A DNA stretch of 37,481 nucleotides from an uncultured Victivallales bacterium. GTDB lineage: Bacteria; Verrucomicrobiota; Lentisphaeria; Victivallales; UBA1829. The notes under the pieces are model-generated. The model had not been told where the DNA came from, searched no databases, and saw only the letters and a program-made list of their open reading frames with translations. The stretch is from contig CAKUJH010000033.1 of NCBI GenBank assembly GCA_934661375.1, positions 1 to 37,481 of the forward strand. The letters are read 5' to 3'. Position numbers and translations under genes: made by a program. Shown here in pieces: positions 24,841 through 33,146 of this stretch (positions are counted from its first letter, which is position 1; each line of letters begins with the position of its first letter).

Positions 24841-26052
24841 ATGAAATCATTGAAAGAACTGTTCCGGATCGGCTGCGGTCCGTCCAGCAGCCATACCATG
24901 GCTCCGGCGCGGGCTGCCGGCGAATTCCTGAAACGCTGTCCGGCGGCTGTCCGCTTTGACGTTACCCTGTACGGCAGTCTGGCGGCTACGGGCAAAGGAC
25001 ATTTCACCGATCAGGCAATTGAAGCTGTTCTGGGAAAAGAACGGACCGCCATTCACTGGAAACCGGAAGTTTTCCTGCCGTTTCATCCCAACGGCATGAA
25101 ATTCCGGGCGTTTGCGGCGGACGGTTCGCCGTGCGGGGACTGGACCGTGTATTCAGTGGGCGGCGGCGCACTGCGGGAAGAAGGCGCGGCGGAGGAATCC
25201 CCGGATGTCTATCCTTACAAGTCCATGAACGATATGATGGAGCATTGCCGCCGGGAAGGGATTCCGCTGTGGATGCTGGTTGAGAATGCGGAAGGTCCGG
25301 AAATCTGGGATTATCTTTCGGAGGTGCTGAACCGGATGATGGCGGCATTGTCCGCCGGACTGGAAAAAGACGGTGTTCTGCCGGGCGGTCTGCGGCTGGC
25401 GCGGAAAGCGCGGTCGGTGTATCTGAAAGCAAAAGCGCAGCGGCGGGAAATCCGCCGGACCGGACTGCTGGCGGCTTATGCGTATGCGGTCGGGGAAGAA
25501 AACGCTTCGCTGGGCGTGGTGGTTACTGCGCCGACTTGCGGATCCTGCGGAATCCTGCCGTCTGTTCTGCGCTATTTTCAGGAGGTCGAGCATTGTTCGC
25601 GCAAAGAGATTCTCCATGCGCTGGCAACCGCGGGAATTGTCGGAAACATCGTCAAGCAGAACGGCTCCATTTCCGGCGCCGAGGTCGGATGTCAGGGGGA
25701 AGTCGGCGTTGCCTGTGCGATGGCTGCCGCGGCGGTTGCGCATCTGCTTGGAGCGACAGTTCCGCAATGCGAATACGCGGCGGAAATCGGGCTGGAGCAT
25801 TTTCTCGGTCTGACCTGTGATCCGATTATGGGACTGGTGCAGATTCCGTGCATTGAACGGAATGCTCTGGCGGCGAACCGTGCCATGATTGCGGCGGAAA
25901 TGGCGATGCTGTCCGATGGCGTGCATTTCGTTTCCTTTGACGCTGTGATCAGAACGATGCTGGAAACCGGTCATGACCTGCCGTCGCTCTACCGTGAGAC
26001 TTCGGAAGGCGGACTTTCGGTGATCGTTCCGCGGCTTGCCGCCTGGAAATAA
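24841..26052 (+). CDS. L-serine dehydratase, single-chain iron-sulfur type
   Basis: A 403-residue cytoplasmic enzyme converting L-serine to pyruvate and ammonia using a 4Fe-4S cluster. The beta domain opens KELFRIGCGPSSSHTMAPARAAGEF. The alpha part has TAPTCGSCGILPS, and three further cysteines in GAEVGCQGEV, LTCDPIMG and IPCIERN are the cluster ligands. Both halves are in one polypeptide, as in E. coli SdaA, though it is slightly short. GGAG at 24831-24834 selects the ATG at 24841 over the upstream TTG. Coupled to the permease gene, it likely feeds imported serine into pyruvate. Confidence 0.93.
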   Translation: MKSLKELFRIGCGPSSSHTMAPARAAGEFLKRCPAAVRFDVTLYGSLAATGKGHFTDQAIEAVLGKERTAIHWKPEVFLPFHPNGMKFRAFAADGSPCGDWTVYSVGGGALREEGAAEESPDVYPYKSMNDMMEHCRREGIPLWMLVENAEGPEIWDYLSEVLNRMMAALSAGLEKDGVLPGGLRLARKARSVYLKAKAQRREIRRTGLLAAYAYAVGEENASLGVVVTAPTCGSCGILPSVLRYFQEVEHCSRKEILHALATAGIVGNIVKQNGSISGAEVGCQGEVGVACAMAAAAVAHLLGATVPQCEYAAEIGLEHFLGLTCDPIMGLVQIPCIERNALAANRAMIAAEMAMLSDGVHFVSFDAVIRTMLETGHDLPSLYRETSEGGLSVIVPRLAAWK

Positions 26053-26082
26053 CCGGAAATATTATTTCTGTTCCGGTTTTTC
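26051..26082 (+). terminator. Candidate terminator between convergent genes
   Basis: AACCGGAA (26051-26058) pairs with TTCCGGTT (26071-26078), followed by TTT. It overlaps the end of the histidine kinase gene and would end the serine dehydratase transcript. Confidence 0.45.
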
Positions 26083-27702
26083 TGCGGGAAAACGGATGGT
26101 GAATACGCTGCCGTGTCCGGGGGTGCTGTCCAGTTCAATGCTTCCCCGGTGAGCATGGACAATGGCATGAACCAATGCCAGTCCCAGTCCGTTGCCGGGC
26201 AGATGCCGGCTGGAGTCCGCCCGGTAGAACCGTTTGAAGACATTTTTCTGTTCCTCCGCCGGAATACCGCACCCGGAGTCCGCCACGGCGAAGCATATTT
26301 CATCCCCCGTCTGCGTCAGAGAAATGCGGATGACGCCGCCTTCCGGAGTGAACTTCACCGCGTTGTCCAGCAGATTTGCCGCCATCTGCTGTATTTTGAC
26401 CGGATCGGCAAAGAACAGAACGGGGCCGGGGGGCAGTTCAATGACCAGCTTCTGTTTTTTCTGTTCCGTCACCATGCTGAAAACTTCGGCGGAACGCTGC
26501 AGCAGCAGAGTCAGATCGAAAGTTTTTTTATGCAGAACCGCCGTTCCGGATTCGGTTTTGGAAATATCGAGCATCCGGTTGATGAGCGAGAGCATTCCGC
26601 GGCATTCTTCGGCGTTGTCGCCCAGGGTGTTCAGACAGTTTTCCAGCGTAGGATTGCCGGAAACCGTAACTTCCGCTCGTCCCAGCATCCGGGTCAGCGG
26701 AGTCCGCAGATCGTGCGCTATGTCATCGGCGATGGTCCGCAGTTCCCGCATCAGCGTTTCGGTATTGGCGGTCATGGAATTGAAACTTTCCACCAGATTG
26801 TCGATTTCCAGTCCGTCGTTTCCGAACGGAACCCGCTGCGTATAATCGCCGTCGGCAATGCGGTCGGCGGCTTTCCCGATGCGCTGAATCCCGCGGATCA
26901 TTCTTTTTGCCAGCAGCCAGCCGCAGAGAGAACTCAGAATCAGGATAATCAGTCCGGCGGTCAGGAAGACATTGGCGACTTTTTCCAGATTTTCATCGGA
27001 ATTGCGCAGACTGAGTCCGACCACCAGCACTTTCCCGTCGGGCAGGGGGCGGTACGCCAGACGGATCCGGCGTCCGCGCGGGTCGGACAGTTCCGAAAAG
27101 CGGACGCTGTCGGTTTCCGTCATATCATAAGGATGCTGAAGGAAGACGGCGCGGCTTTTCCGGACGGACGGCGATTTTTTCAGGAGTTTCCGGTTTTTGT
27201 CCAGCAGCAGGAAATAGATGCGGTTCCGTTCGCCGTAGGATTCGCCGGAAAATTCTTCGGACAGAATGATCCAGCTGTTGGCTGGAGTGAATTGCTGCTG
27301 GCTGATGGAGTCCGTTTCGGTGTTGAAATCCGCCTTCCAGTATTCTTCGCCGCGCATACCGAAAAGCACATACCGGGTCCGGTTCTCCGTATATTGAAAA
27401 CCCGTGTACGGATGAAATCCCTTCAGCGCTTCCCGGATTCGCGGGGTGTCGGGACCGGGCAGACTGGACAGTTCCCGGAACGGACGCAGCTGCGGATCGA
27501 ATTCTTTTCCGGTGAGGTATTCATATTCGCATTCGCTGAAAATTACATGCAGACGCCGGTCTGCCGCCCGCTGGTATTCCAGGCAGAGCGAAACATATAC
27601 CACAGCGAAAATGACGGCGAAGGAACAGGAGAGCAGCCCCGTGTAGAGCAGGGCAGTCCGCACCTTCAGGGAATAGAACAGCGGATAATTGTTTTTGTGC
27701 AT
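26062..27702 (-). CDS. Sensor histidine kinase (orphan)
   Basis: A 546-residue inner-membrane kinase. Helix 1 spans ~18-40, a periplasmic sensor domain ~41-240, helix 2 ~243-265, and a HAMP domain ~266-318. The phosphoacceptor is His330 in DDIAHDLRTPLTRML. The ATP-binding domain has an N box around NLLDNAVKFTPEGG, G1 in VADSGCGIPAEEQ and G2 in GNGLGLALVHAIV. Organisation resembles CusS/heavy-metal type kinases, although the sensor domain itself is not recognised. AGGAG precedes the ATG. No response regulator is adjacent, so its partner must be encoded elsewhere. Confidence 0.9.
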   Translation of the reverse strand: MHKNNYPLFYSLKVRTALLYTGLLSCSFAVIFAVVYVSLCLEYQRAADRRLHVIFSECEYEYLTGKEFDPQLRPFRELSSLPGPDTPRIREALKGFHPYTGFQYTENRTRYVLFGMRGEEYWKADFNTETDSISQQQFTPANSWIILSEEFSGESYGERNRIYFLLLDKNRKLLKKSPSVRKSRAVFLQHPYDMTETDSVRFSELSDPRGRRIRLAYRPLPDGKVLVVGLSLRNSDENLEKVANVFLTAGLIILILSSLCGWLLAKRMIRGIQRIGKAADRIADGDYTQRVPFGNDGLEIDNLVESFNSMTANTETLMRELRTIADDIAHDLRTPLTRMLGRAEVTVSGNPTLENCLNTLGDNAEECRGMLSLINRMLDISKTESGTAVLHKKTFDLTLLLQRSAEVFSMVTEQKKQKLVIELPPGPVLFFADPVKIQQMAANLLDNAVKFTPEGGVIRISLTQTGDEICFAVADSGCGIPAEEQKNVFKRFYRADSSRHLPGNGLGLALVHAIVHAHRGSIELDSTPGHGSVFTIRFPAEKPEQK

Positions 27703-27732
27703 GAGCGGTCTCCTGTTTCTGCTGATGACGGT

Positions 27733-27760
27733 AATATAGCACAGAAAACGGATATTTCCA
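27733..27760 (-). promoter_or_regulatory. Promoter for the histidine kinase
   Basis: On the minus strand, TGGAAA (27760-27755) and TATATT (27738-27733) are 16 nt apart, with TGC before the -10. Confidence 0.55.
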
Positions 27761-27791
27761 TGATTATCGGACGGAATGACTCATTTTCGGC

Positions 27792-27820
27792 TTGATTTTA
27801 TGAAGAAGCAAGAGTATATT
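27792..27820 (+). promoter_or_regulatory. Promoter for the NDK-like/aminotransferase operon
   Basis: TTGATT (27792-27797) and TATATT (27815-27820) are 17 nt apart, ~43 nt before the start codon. Confidence 0.6.
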
Positions 27821-27863
27821 AATTAGTTAGTTGTTCACATAACCCGTTGAAAGAGGTGACAAA

Positions 27864-29075
27864 ATGACTGTTGAGCTTTCATTTGTTCTGATAACGCCGT
27901 ATTCGCTGATGAAGTCCCGAACCGGCGGCATTATTGCCCGCCTGCTGTCCCGGACCGATCTGGAGCTGGTCGGTGCGCAGATGCTGACGCCGTCCCGCGA
28001 GTTTGTGGAAACTTATGCCGCATCGGTGCGGGAACATGTCGGCAAGCGCGATGAATTTGCCGCCAAGCTGTTCAGTGATTACATGGTGGATAATTTTTCG
28101 CCGCTGCTCAGCGGTGAACGCGAACGTGTCCTGATGCTGCTGTTCCGCGGAGAGAACGCCTGTGAAAAACTTTCCGCCGTGGTCGGACAGCTGCCCAATG
28201 CCAAGAACCGCAAGACTCCGATTTTCGGAGAGACGATCCGTGATACGTATGCCGACCTGGTGTTCAACCGGGACGGTTCTCTGAATTATTTCGAACCTGC
28301 CGTGTTTACGCCGCCGCTGAGCGATGCCTGCGAAGCGCGTCTCGGCTTCCTGGCGGATTTTGCGGAGAAATGCCCCAATATCGTGGAAAATGTGGCGGGC
28401 CTCGGCGATGAGGATGGCAGAGAACGTACTTTGGTCATCATCAAACCGGACAACTGGCGCGGTCCCAGCACGAAACCCGGCAATATCATTGATATGTTCA
28501 GCCGGACCGGTCTGCATATCGTCGGCTGCAAAATCTACCAGATGTCCGTGGCGGAGGCTTTGGAATTCTATGGCCCGGTCAAAGAGGCTCTGCGAAAAAA
28601 ACTTGCTCCGAAAATCGGGGCGGAGGCCATGGAAAAACTGTCCGGCATTTTCGATCTTAAACTGCGTCCGGAATCTGAAGAAATGCTGACGCGTTCCGTC
28701 GGATATGATTTCGCGGACGATCAGTTCAGCCGCATTGTGGAATTCATGTCCGGCCGCCGTCCGGAGGATTGTCCGGAAAATGAAATGGATCAGCCCGGCA
28801 AAGTCAAATGCATGGTGCTGATCTATGAAGGCGTCGACGCTGTGCGGAAAATCCGCGATGTCCTGGGCCCGACTGATCCCAGCAAAGCGCCCGGCGGCAC
28901 GATCCGGCGGGATTTCGGTCATGACGTGATGGTCAACACCGCCCATGCGTCCGACTCGCAGAAAAGTTATCTGCGGGAAACCAAAATTGTGAAAATCGAT
29001 AGGAACCCGATGGCTTCGGTCATCCGGGAATATCTGGCATCCAAGAACCAAAAGAAAGAGGCAGCTTCAAAATGA
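27864..29075 (+). CDS. Double-domain nucleoside-diphosphate kinase-like protein
   Basis: A 403-residue protein containing two NDK-like units; ordinary NDK is ~140 residues. The C-terminal unit starts TLVIIKPDNW (~190) and ends with GGTIRRDFG and NTAHASDS, where His361 matches the catalytic phospho-histidine (NxxH-x-SD). A ~70-residue insert (from about RKKLAPKIG to EMDQPGK) splits it between the helix bundle and the MVLIYEG strand. The N-terminal unit (LSFVLITPYSLMKSRTGGIIARLL) keeps the fold outline and a GETIRDTYADL segment but lacks the histidine. It is likely one active and one degenerate domain. A ribosome-binding site (AAAGAGGTG) precedes the ATG; its stop overlaps the aminotransferase start. 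Confidence 0.82.
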   Translation: MTVELSFVLITPYSLMKSRTGGIIARLLSRTDLELVGAQMLTPSREFVETYAASVREHVGKRDEFAAKLFSDYMVDNFSPLLSGERERVLMLLFRGENACEKLSAVVGQLPNAKNRKTPIFGETIRDTYADLVFNRDGSLNYFEPAVFTPPLSDACEARLGFLADFAEKCPNIVENVAGLGDEDGRERTLVIIKPDNWRGPSTKPGNIIDMFSRTGLHIVGCKIYQMSVAEALEFYGPVKEALRKKLAPKIGAEAMEKLSGIFDLKLRPESEEMLTRSVGYDFADDQFSRIVEFMSGRRPEDCPENEMDQPGKVKCMVLIYEGVDAVRKIRDVLGPTDPSKAPGGTIRRDFGHDVMVNTAHASDSQKSYLRETKIVKIDRNPMASVIREYLASKNQKKEAASK

Positions 29076-30256
29076 ATGACTTGAAGTCTTCTGCATGTCC
29101 GATGGCGTTCCTTGCTCCGTCGGCGACCCTTGCTATCGCGGCAAAAGCCAAGGCTTTGAAAGCCGCGGGTGAAAATGTGTGCGCCATGGGAGCGGGGGAA
29201 CCCGACTTCGACACTCCCGCCCACATCAAACAGGCAGCAATCGACGCCCTGATGCGCGGAGAAACCAAATACACTCCCGCATCCGGCATTCCGGCTTTGA
29301 AAGCCGCCATCGCCGATAAATTCGCCAAAGACAACGGCATCAAGACTGAACCGTCCCAGATTATTGTCTCGCCCGGCGCAAAATTCAGCGATTTTGCCGC
29401 TGTCTGCACCCTCTGCGGTCCCGGCGATGAAGTCATTGTCCCGGCTCCTTACTGGGTCAGCTATCCGGAAATGATCAAGGCGTGCGGCGCGACCATGGTG
29501 GCTCTGCCCTGTTCCGCGGAAAACAATTACGAACCCGATCTGGCGGAACTGGAAAAAGCTGTGACGCCCCGCACGAAACTGCTGATTCTGAATTCGCCGT
29601 CCAACCCGACCGGTGCGGTGTACCGTACTTCCACCATCGAAAAAATCGCGGAAATTGCTCTCAAACACAATTTCATGGTGCTTTCCGATGAAATTTACGA
29701 GAAACTGGTGTACGATCCCGAATTCCAGCACAAGAGCATTGCTTCCGTTTCTCCGGAAATGAACGAACTGACCATTACCGTCAACGGTTTCAGCAAAGCG
29801 TATTCCATGCCCGGCTGGCGGCTCGGTTATCTGACCGCTCCCAAATGGCTGGCGCAGCGGATTTCCGCTTTCCAGAGTCATGTTACTTCCAACCCGACCA
29901 GCTTCGTCCAGTACGGAGGCATCGCCGCCTTGACCGGACCGCAGGAACCGGTCGAGGAAATGCGCAAAGCCTTTGCCGCGCGCCGCGACCTGATCCATTC
30001 GCTGATTTCCGCGATCCCCGGCATCAAGACCATCCGCCCTTCCGGCGCGTTCTATCTGTTCTTCGACGTCGCTTCCTTCGGGCTGGATTCCGTCGAGTTC
30101 GTGAACCGTCTGCTGGACGAGGAAAAAGTGGCGGGTGTACCCGGCGATGCCTTCGGCGCGCCCACTTGCGTGCGGGTTTCCTATGCCTGCTCCGAGGAAG
30201 TCATCCGGACGGCGGCGGAGCGCATCGCACGTTTCTGCGCCAACCTGAAAAAATAA
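29072..30256 (+). CDS. Pyridoxal-phosphate aminotransferase, aspartate type (class I)
   Basis: A 394-residue cytoplasmic fold-type I aminotransferase. Visible motifs: GAGEPDFDTPAHIKQAA near the N-terminus, NSPSNPTGAVY (PLP and substrate contact), the PLP-binding lysine in NGFSKAYSMPGWRLGY, and the C-terminal arginine in CVRVSYACS that holds the substrate carboxylate. This is the bacterial aspartate aminotransferase subgroup (Ib-like), exchanging the amino group between aspartate and 2-oxoglutarate, though prephenate is an alternative acceptor in this subgroup. It is translationally coupled to the NDK-like gene by ATGA. A strong terminator follows. Confidence 0.92.
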   Translation: MNDLKSSACPMAFLAPSATLAIAAKAKALKAAGENVCAMGAGEPDFDTPAHIKQAAIDALMRGETKYTPASGIPALKAAIADKFAKDNGIKTEPSQIIVSPGAKFSDFAAVCTLCGPGDEVIVPAPYWVSYPEMIKACGATMVALPCSAENNYEPDLAELEKAVTPRTKLLILNSPSNPTGAVYRTSTIEKIAEIALKHNFMVLSDEIYEKLVYDPEFQHKSIASVSPEMNELTITVNGFSKAYSMPGWRLGYLTAPKWLAQRISAFQSHVTSNPTSFVQYGGIAALTGPQEPVEEMRKAFAARRDLIHSLISAIPGIKTIRPSGAFYLFFDVASFGLDSVEFVNRLLDEEKVAGVPGDAFGAPTCVRVSYACSEEVIRTAAERIARFCANLKK

Positions 30257-30280
30257 CAGTCCGCCCTGTGCGGCTGCCTG

Positions 30281-30316
30281 AAAAACGGAATCATCTTCGG
30301 GGTGGTTCCGTTTTTT
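30281..30316 (+). terminator. Rho-independent terminator after the aminotransferase
   Basis: AACGGAATCA and TGGTTCCGTT form a ~10-bp stem with a TCTTCGGGG-containing loop, followed by a T tract. Confidence 0.85.
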
Positions 30317-30327
30317 CCCCCGTTCTG

Positions 30328-30355
30328 TTGAATTTCAAAGTTCGTGTGGTATATT
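30328..30355 (+). promoter_or_regulatory. Promoter for the cobalamin-riboswitch operon
   Basis: TTGAAT (30328-30333) and TATATT (30350-30355) are 16 nt apart, with TGG before the -10. Transcription would begin right at the riboswitch 5' end. Confidence 0.65.
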
Positions 30356-30365
30356 ATGCTTTACG

Positions 30366-30454
30366 TTTTTCCGGTAAGTGAAGCTGGTGAGAATCCGGCA
30401 CTGTCGCGCAACCGTGAGAAGGATTGCCTTCGCAGTCGGGTCCTGCCGGAAAAA
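30366..30454 (+). ncRNA. Cobalamin riboswitch (compact aptamer)
   Basis: The core GGTGAGAATCCGGCACTGTC followed by GCGCAACCGTGAG is the conserved B12-box region, and AGTCGGGTCCTGCCGG is the usual 3' part. TTTTTCCGG (30366-30374) and CCGGAAAAA (30446-30454) form a perfect 9-bp closing helix, so the aptamer is only ~89 nt and lacks a large peripheral extension. It should bind a cobalamin and repress the pseudopilin-btuFCD genes when B12 is plentiful. The ligand class (adenosyl-, methyl- or aquocobalamin) cannot be read by eye. Confidence 0.88.
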
Positions 30455-30456
30455 TC

Positions 30457-30505
30457 ATCCCAGACGGGATTTAAGCGAATCCTGTCATTGTGCGCGCAAC
30501 ACAAT
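30457..30505 (+). promoter_or_regulatory. Riboswitch expression platform: competing hairpins
   Basis: ATCCC/GGGAT (30457-30461 with 30466-30470) competes with a 9-bp helix GACGGGATT/AATCCTGTC (30463-30471 with 30478-30486); the two share bases 30463-30470. A third hairpin, ATTGTG/CACAAT (30487-30492 with 30500-30505), ends just before the AAAGGAAA ribosome-binding site. There is no T tract, so control is probably translational. Pairings are visible; the switching mechanism is inferred. Confidence 0.5.
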
Positions 30506-30524
30506 CAAAAAGGAAAACTGTGCA

Positions 30525-31343
30525 ATGAAAGTTACGCACAACCCGAACATCTGCCGGGGTGGAATCTTCTCTTCCGCCGTAATCCGCCGCTTATGGAATT
30601 TCACTTTGATAGAACTCCTCGTGGTGATAGCCATCATTGCGATCCTGGCGAGTATGCTGATGCCGGCTCTGAACAAAGCAAAACAGAAAGCTCAGGCAAT
30701 CAGCTGTACCAGCGGGATTCGTCAGATCGGCCTGGCTCTGCTGCAGTATGTCCATGACAATACGGAATATTTTATCTATGGGGTTGATACGTGGAATCCG
30801 TCTGTTCAGCAGTGGTGCGGTCTCTGGAGTGAAAATGATAAAACATTCCTCCCGGAAGGCGGTCTTCTGGATTATCTGGGAAAGAGCAAAATGATTCGGC
30901 GCTGCCCTTCCATGCCGAAACTCGTTGAAGCAAAGAGTACGTGGAACAATTCCGGCTGCGGCGGGTATGGCTACAATTCTTCGTATTTGGGGGGATTTGC
31001 CATGTCAGGAGAATCAGTATACACGCGGCTTGGAAGCGTTCGGAATCCCGGACAGACTATTGCTTTCGCTGATTCCATTCAGCACGGTTCAGGCGCCATG
31101 ATAGAATGTCACTATTTGACTCCCCCGTATCACCCGTGGTATGACCCTGCGCCGGATATGCACTTCCGCCATGACGGATTTGCCAACATTTTCTGGGTGG
31201 ACGGGCATACCGCGCTGGAAAAATTCGGTTGGACCAGAGCTTATGTTGCGGATGCAGATGCGCAGCGCAAGTATTATAAGGTCGGTTTTCCCGGAGAAAA
31301 ACGGAACGGTGTCAGTGCAAACTATCTTTACGATTTGGATTGA
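30525..31343 (+). CDS. Pseudopilin-like protein (FTLIELLVV / H-x9-DG) under cobalamin control
   Basis: A 272-residue type II secretion/pilin-like protein. A 25-residue basic leader (…SSAVIRRLWN) is followed by FTLIELLVVIAIIAILASML, the prepilin N-terminal methylation helix. The C-terminal part holds HDGFANIFWVDG, an exact H-x9-DG motif of the DUF1559-type proteins. The residue before the Phe is Asn rather than the canonical Gly, so processing by prepilin peptidase is not assured. The ATG at 30525 follows AAAGGAAA; upstream in-frame codons fall inside the riboswitch. It is the first gene of the cobalamin operon, only 16 nt before btuF, so a role in capturing or handling cobalamin at the surface is inferred, not known. 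Confidence 0.85.
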   Translation: MKVTHNPNICRGGIFSSAVIRRLWNFTLIELLVVIAIIAILASMLMPALNKAKQKAQAISCTSGIRQIGLALLQYVHDNTEYFIYGVDTWNPSVQQWCGLWSENDKTFLPEGGLLDYLGKSKMIRRCPSMPKLVEAKSTWNNSGCGGYGYNSSYLGGFAMSGESVYTRLGSVRNPGQTIAFADSIQHGSGAMIECHYLTPPYHPWYDPAPDMHFRHDGFANIFWVDGHTALEKFGWTRAYVADADAQRKYYKVGFPGEKRNGVSANYLYDLD

Positions 31344-31359
31344 AAGGATTTAACGACTG

Positions 31360-32172
31360 ATGAAAAGACTGCTGCTGTTTCTGTTCCTGTTTCTGGGGCT
31401 TGTCCTTTCCGCCGCCGAACCGCGGATTGTGTCGCAGTCGCCGGCGTTGACGGAACTGGTGTGTCAATTGGGGCAGGGCGGCAGACTGGTCGGACGCAGC
31501 GACGTCTGCGATTATCCCCCGGAAGTCAGGAAACTTCCGGTAACCGGACGCTTTGCCGAGCCGGAACTGGAACGCACCTTGAAACTGAAACCGACTCTGT
31601 TCATTTCCAATGATCTGATTTGTCCGGCGGCTGGCAATACCCTGCGGTCGGCGGGCGTCAAAGTCCTGCTGCGGCAGTGCCGCACGCTGGATGACTACTG
31701 CGCATGGGTCGCTCTGCTCGGCGATGAACTGCAATGCTCCGCCGCGGCGAAAGCCGAACTCAAACGTATTGCCGCCTTCCGGCAGGAATGTGCGGAATAC
31801 AACCGGACCATCCCCCGGCAGGTAAAAATCCTGTGGGTGATCTGGGATTCTCCGCTGATGGTCGCGGGAAGCGGTTCGCTGCCGGATGAAGTGATCCGGC
31901 TGGCGGGCGGCGTCAATGCGGCGGGACAGGTTCCGCAGGAATATTTCAAGGCGTCCATGGAATGGGTGCTGCGCAATCAGCCGGATGTGATTCTCTGGAG
32001 CGCACCGAAAAGCCGGACTCCGTCGCTGTCGGATTCCTTCTGGAAACAGCTGGATGCAGTGAAGCACGGACGGGTGATTGCCGATCTGAACCCGGATCTG
32101 GTGCAGCGTCCCGGACCGCGTCTGACGGAAGGCGTGCGTACTTTGCGGAAGGCATTGGAGGTGCAGCGTTGA
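31360..32172 (+). CDS. btuF: Cobalamin ABC transporter substrate-binding protein, BtuF-like
   Basis: A 270-residue periplasmic binding protein with a signal peptide (MKRLLLFLFLFLGLVLSAAE). The PRIVSQSPALTELVCQLGQGGRLVGRSDVCDYPPEV start is the classical BtuF/FepB-type first lobe, and LKPTLFISNDL and WVLRNQPDVILWS fit the two-lobe fold. The riboswitch in front makes cobalamin (or a corrinoid) the probable ligand over siderophores. AAAGGA precedes the ATG. It overlaps the btuC start. Confidence 0.86.
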   Translation: MKRLLLFLFLFLGLVLSAAEPRIVSQSPALTELVCQLGQGGRLVGRSDVCDYPPEVRKLPVTGRFAEPELERTLKLKPTLFISNDLICPAAGNTLRSAGVKVLLRQCRTLDDYCAWVALLGDELQCSAAAKAELKRIAAFRQECAEYNRTIPRQVKILWVIWDSPLMVAGSGSLPDEVIRLAGGVNAAGQVPQEYFKASMEWVLRNQPDVILWSAPKSRTPSLSDSFWKQLDAVKHGRVIADLNPDLVQRPGPRLTEGVRTLRKALEVQR

Positions 32173-33146
32173 ATTTTTTCCGCGGACATTCCGGAACGGC
32201 AGGTCTGGCGCTGCTGACTCTGCTTCTGCTGATGGCGGGAACGGCGGCGGGCGCGTATGCCGTGCCTTTGCCGGAATGGTTCGCGGACGGGGAACTGAAC
32301 CCGATTATCCGTCTGCGTCTGCTCCGCATGACTGCCGCTCTGGTGATCGGGGCTTCTCTGTCGGTGTCCGGCATGACCTTTCAGGCGGTGCTGCGCAATC
32401 CGCTGGCGGAACCTTTCACGCTGGGGATTTCGGGCGGAGCGGGAGTCGGGGCTGCGCTGGCGGTGCTGCTCGGACTCCGGGCGGTTTCCTGGACGGCGAT
32501 GCCGCTGGCGGCGTTCGCGGGTGCTTTGCTGACGCTGTGGCTGGTGCTTCACCTCAGCCGTGGCGGACAGCGCGGCGCGGAAAATCTGCTGTTGAGCGGA
32601 GTCATAGCCGGGACGGTCGCGGGGAGTATCCTGATGTATCTGCTGTCCATCGCGCAGATGGATGAACTGTCCAGCATCACCTGGTGGCTGCTGGGGGATC
32701 TGCAGAATGTCCCGGCGGTCATGCTCGGACCGGGTGCGGCGGTGCTGCTGGTCTGCACTCTGTTTCTGCGCTGGTCCGCCAACGGGCTGAACGCTCTGTC
32801 GCTGGGGGATTCCGAAGCATGGAATCTGGGGTTCGATCCGCGGCGGCTGACCCGGTTCGCGGTGCTGGCGGCTTCCTTTCTGGCGGCGCAGACCGTTGCC
32901 ATGGCGGGCATCATCGGTTTCTGCGGACTCATCGTGCCGCATCTGGTGCGCCGTCTGTACGGCTGCTGCCACCGCCGGATCATCTTTCCCGTTTTCTTCG
33001 CCGGCGCATCCTTCCTGATGTTCTGTGACATTTTGTCACGGGTGGTGCATCCGGAACGGGAACTCCCGGTCGGCGTGATCACTTCCCTGGTCGGCGGACC
33101 GCTGTTCCTGTGGCTGATCAACCGGAGGCGCGGCAATGAAACTTGA
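32169..33146 (+). CDS. btuC: Cobalamin ABC transporter permease, BtuC/FecCD family
   Basis: A 325-residue inner-membrane permease with about ten helices. Family motifs are clear: LRLLRMTAALVIGASLSVSGMTFQAVLRNPLAEPFTLGISGGAG, the GDLQNVP region, and GIIGFCGLIVPHLVR in the ATPase-contacting part. The start is TTG at 32169, with GGAGG at 32157-32161 (7 nt spacing) and overlap with the btuF stop; no ATG is available near the family start. The much longer in-frame extension from 31962 lies inside btuF and is rejected. Confidence 0.9.
   Translation: MNFFRGHSGTAGLALLTLLLLMAGTAAGAYAVPLPEWFADGELNPIIRLRLLRMTAALVIGASLSVSGMTFQAVLRNPLAEPFTLGISGGAGVGAALAVLLGLRAVSWTAMPLAAFAGALLTLWLVLHLSRGGQRGAENLLLSGVIAGTVAGSILMYLLSIAQMDELSSITWWLLGDLQNVPAVMLGPGAAVLLVCTLFLRWSANGLNALSLGDSEAWNLGFDPRRLTRFAVLAASFLAAQTVAMAGIIGFCGLIVPHLVRRLYGCCHRRIIFPVFFAGASFLMFCDILSRVVHPERELPVGVITSLVGGPLFLWLINRRRGNET

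Noticed and set aside
31962..32168. N-terminal extension of the btuC frame
   Set aside because: It lies inside btuF in another frame; a TTG at 32169 with GGAGG and normal family length explains the gene.
31977..32972. 331-codon minus-strand frame and similar long antisense frames (e.g. 23536-24807, 26113-27795 plus, 36395-37447 plus)
   Set aside because: Each lies opposite a gene with clear family motifs; the translations are Gln/Arg-rich or motif-free shadows.
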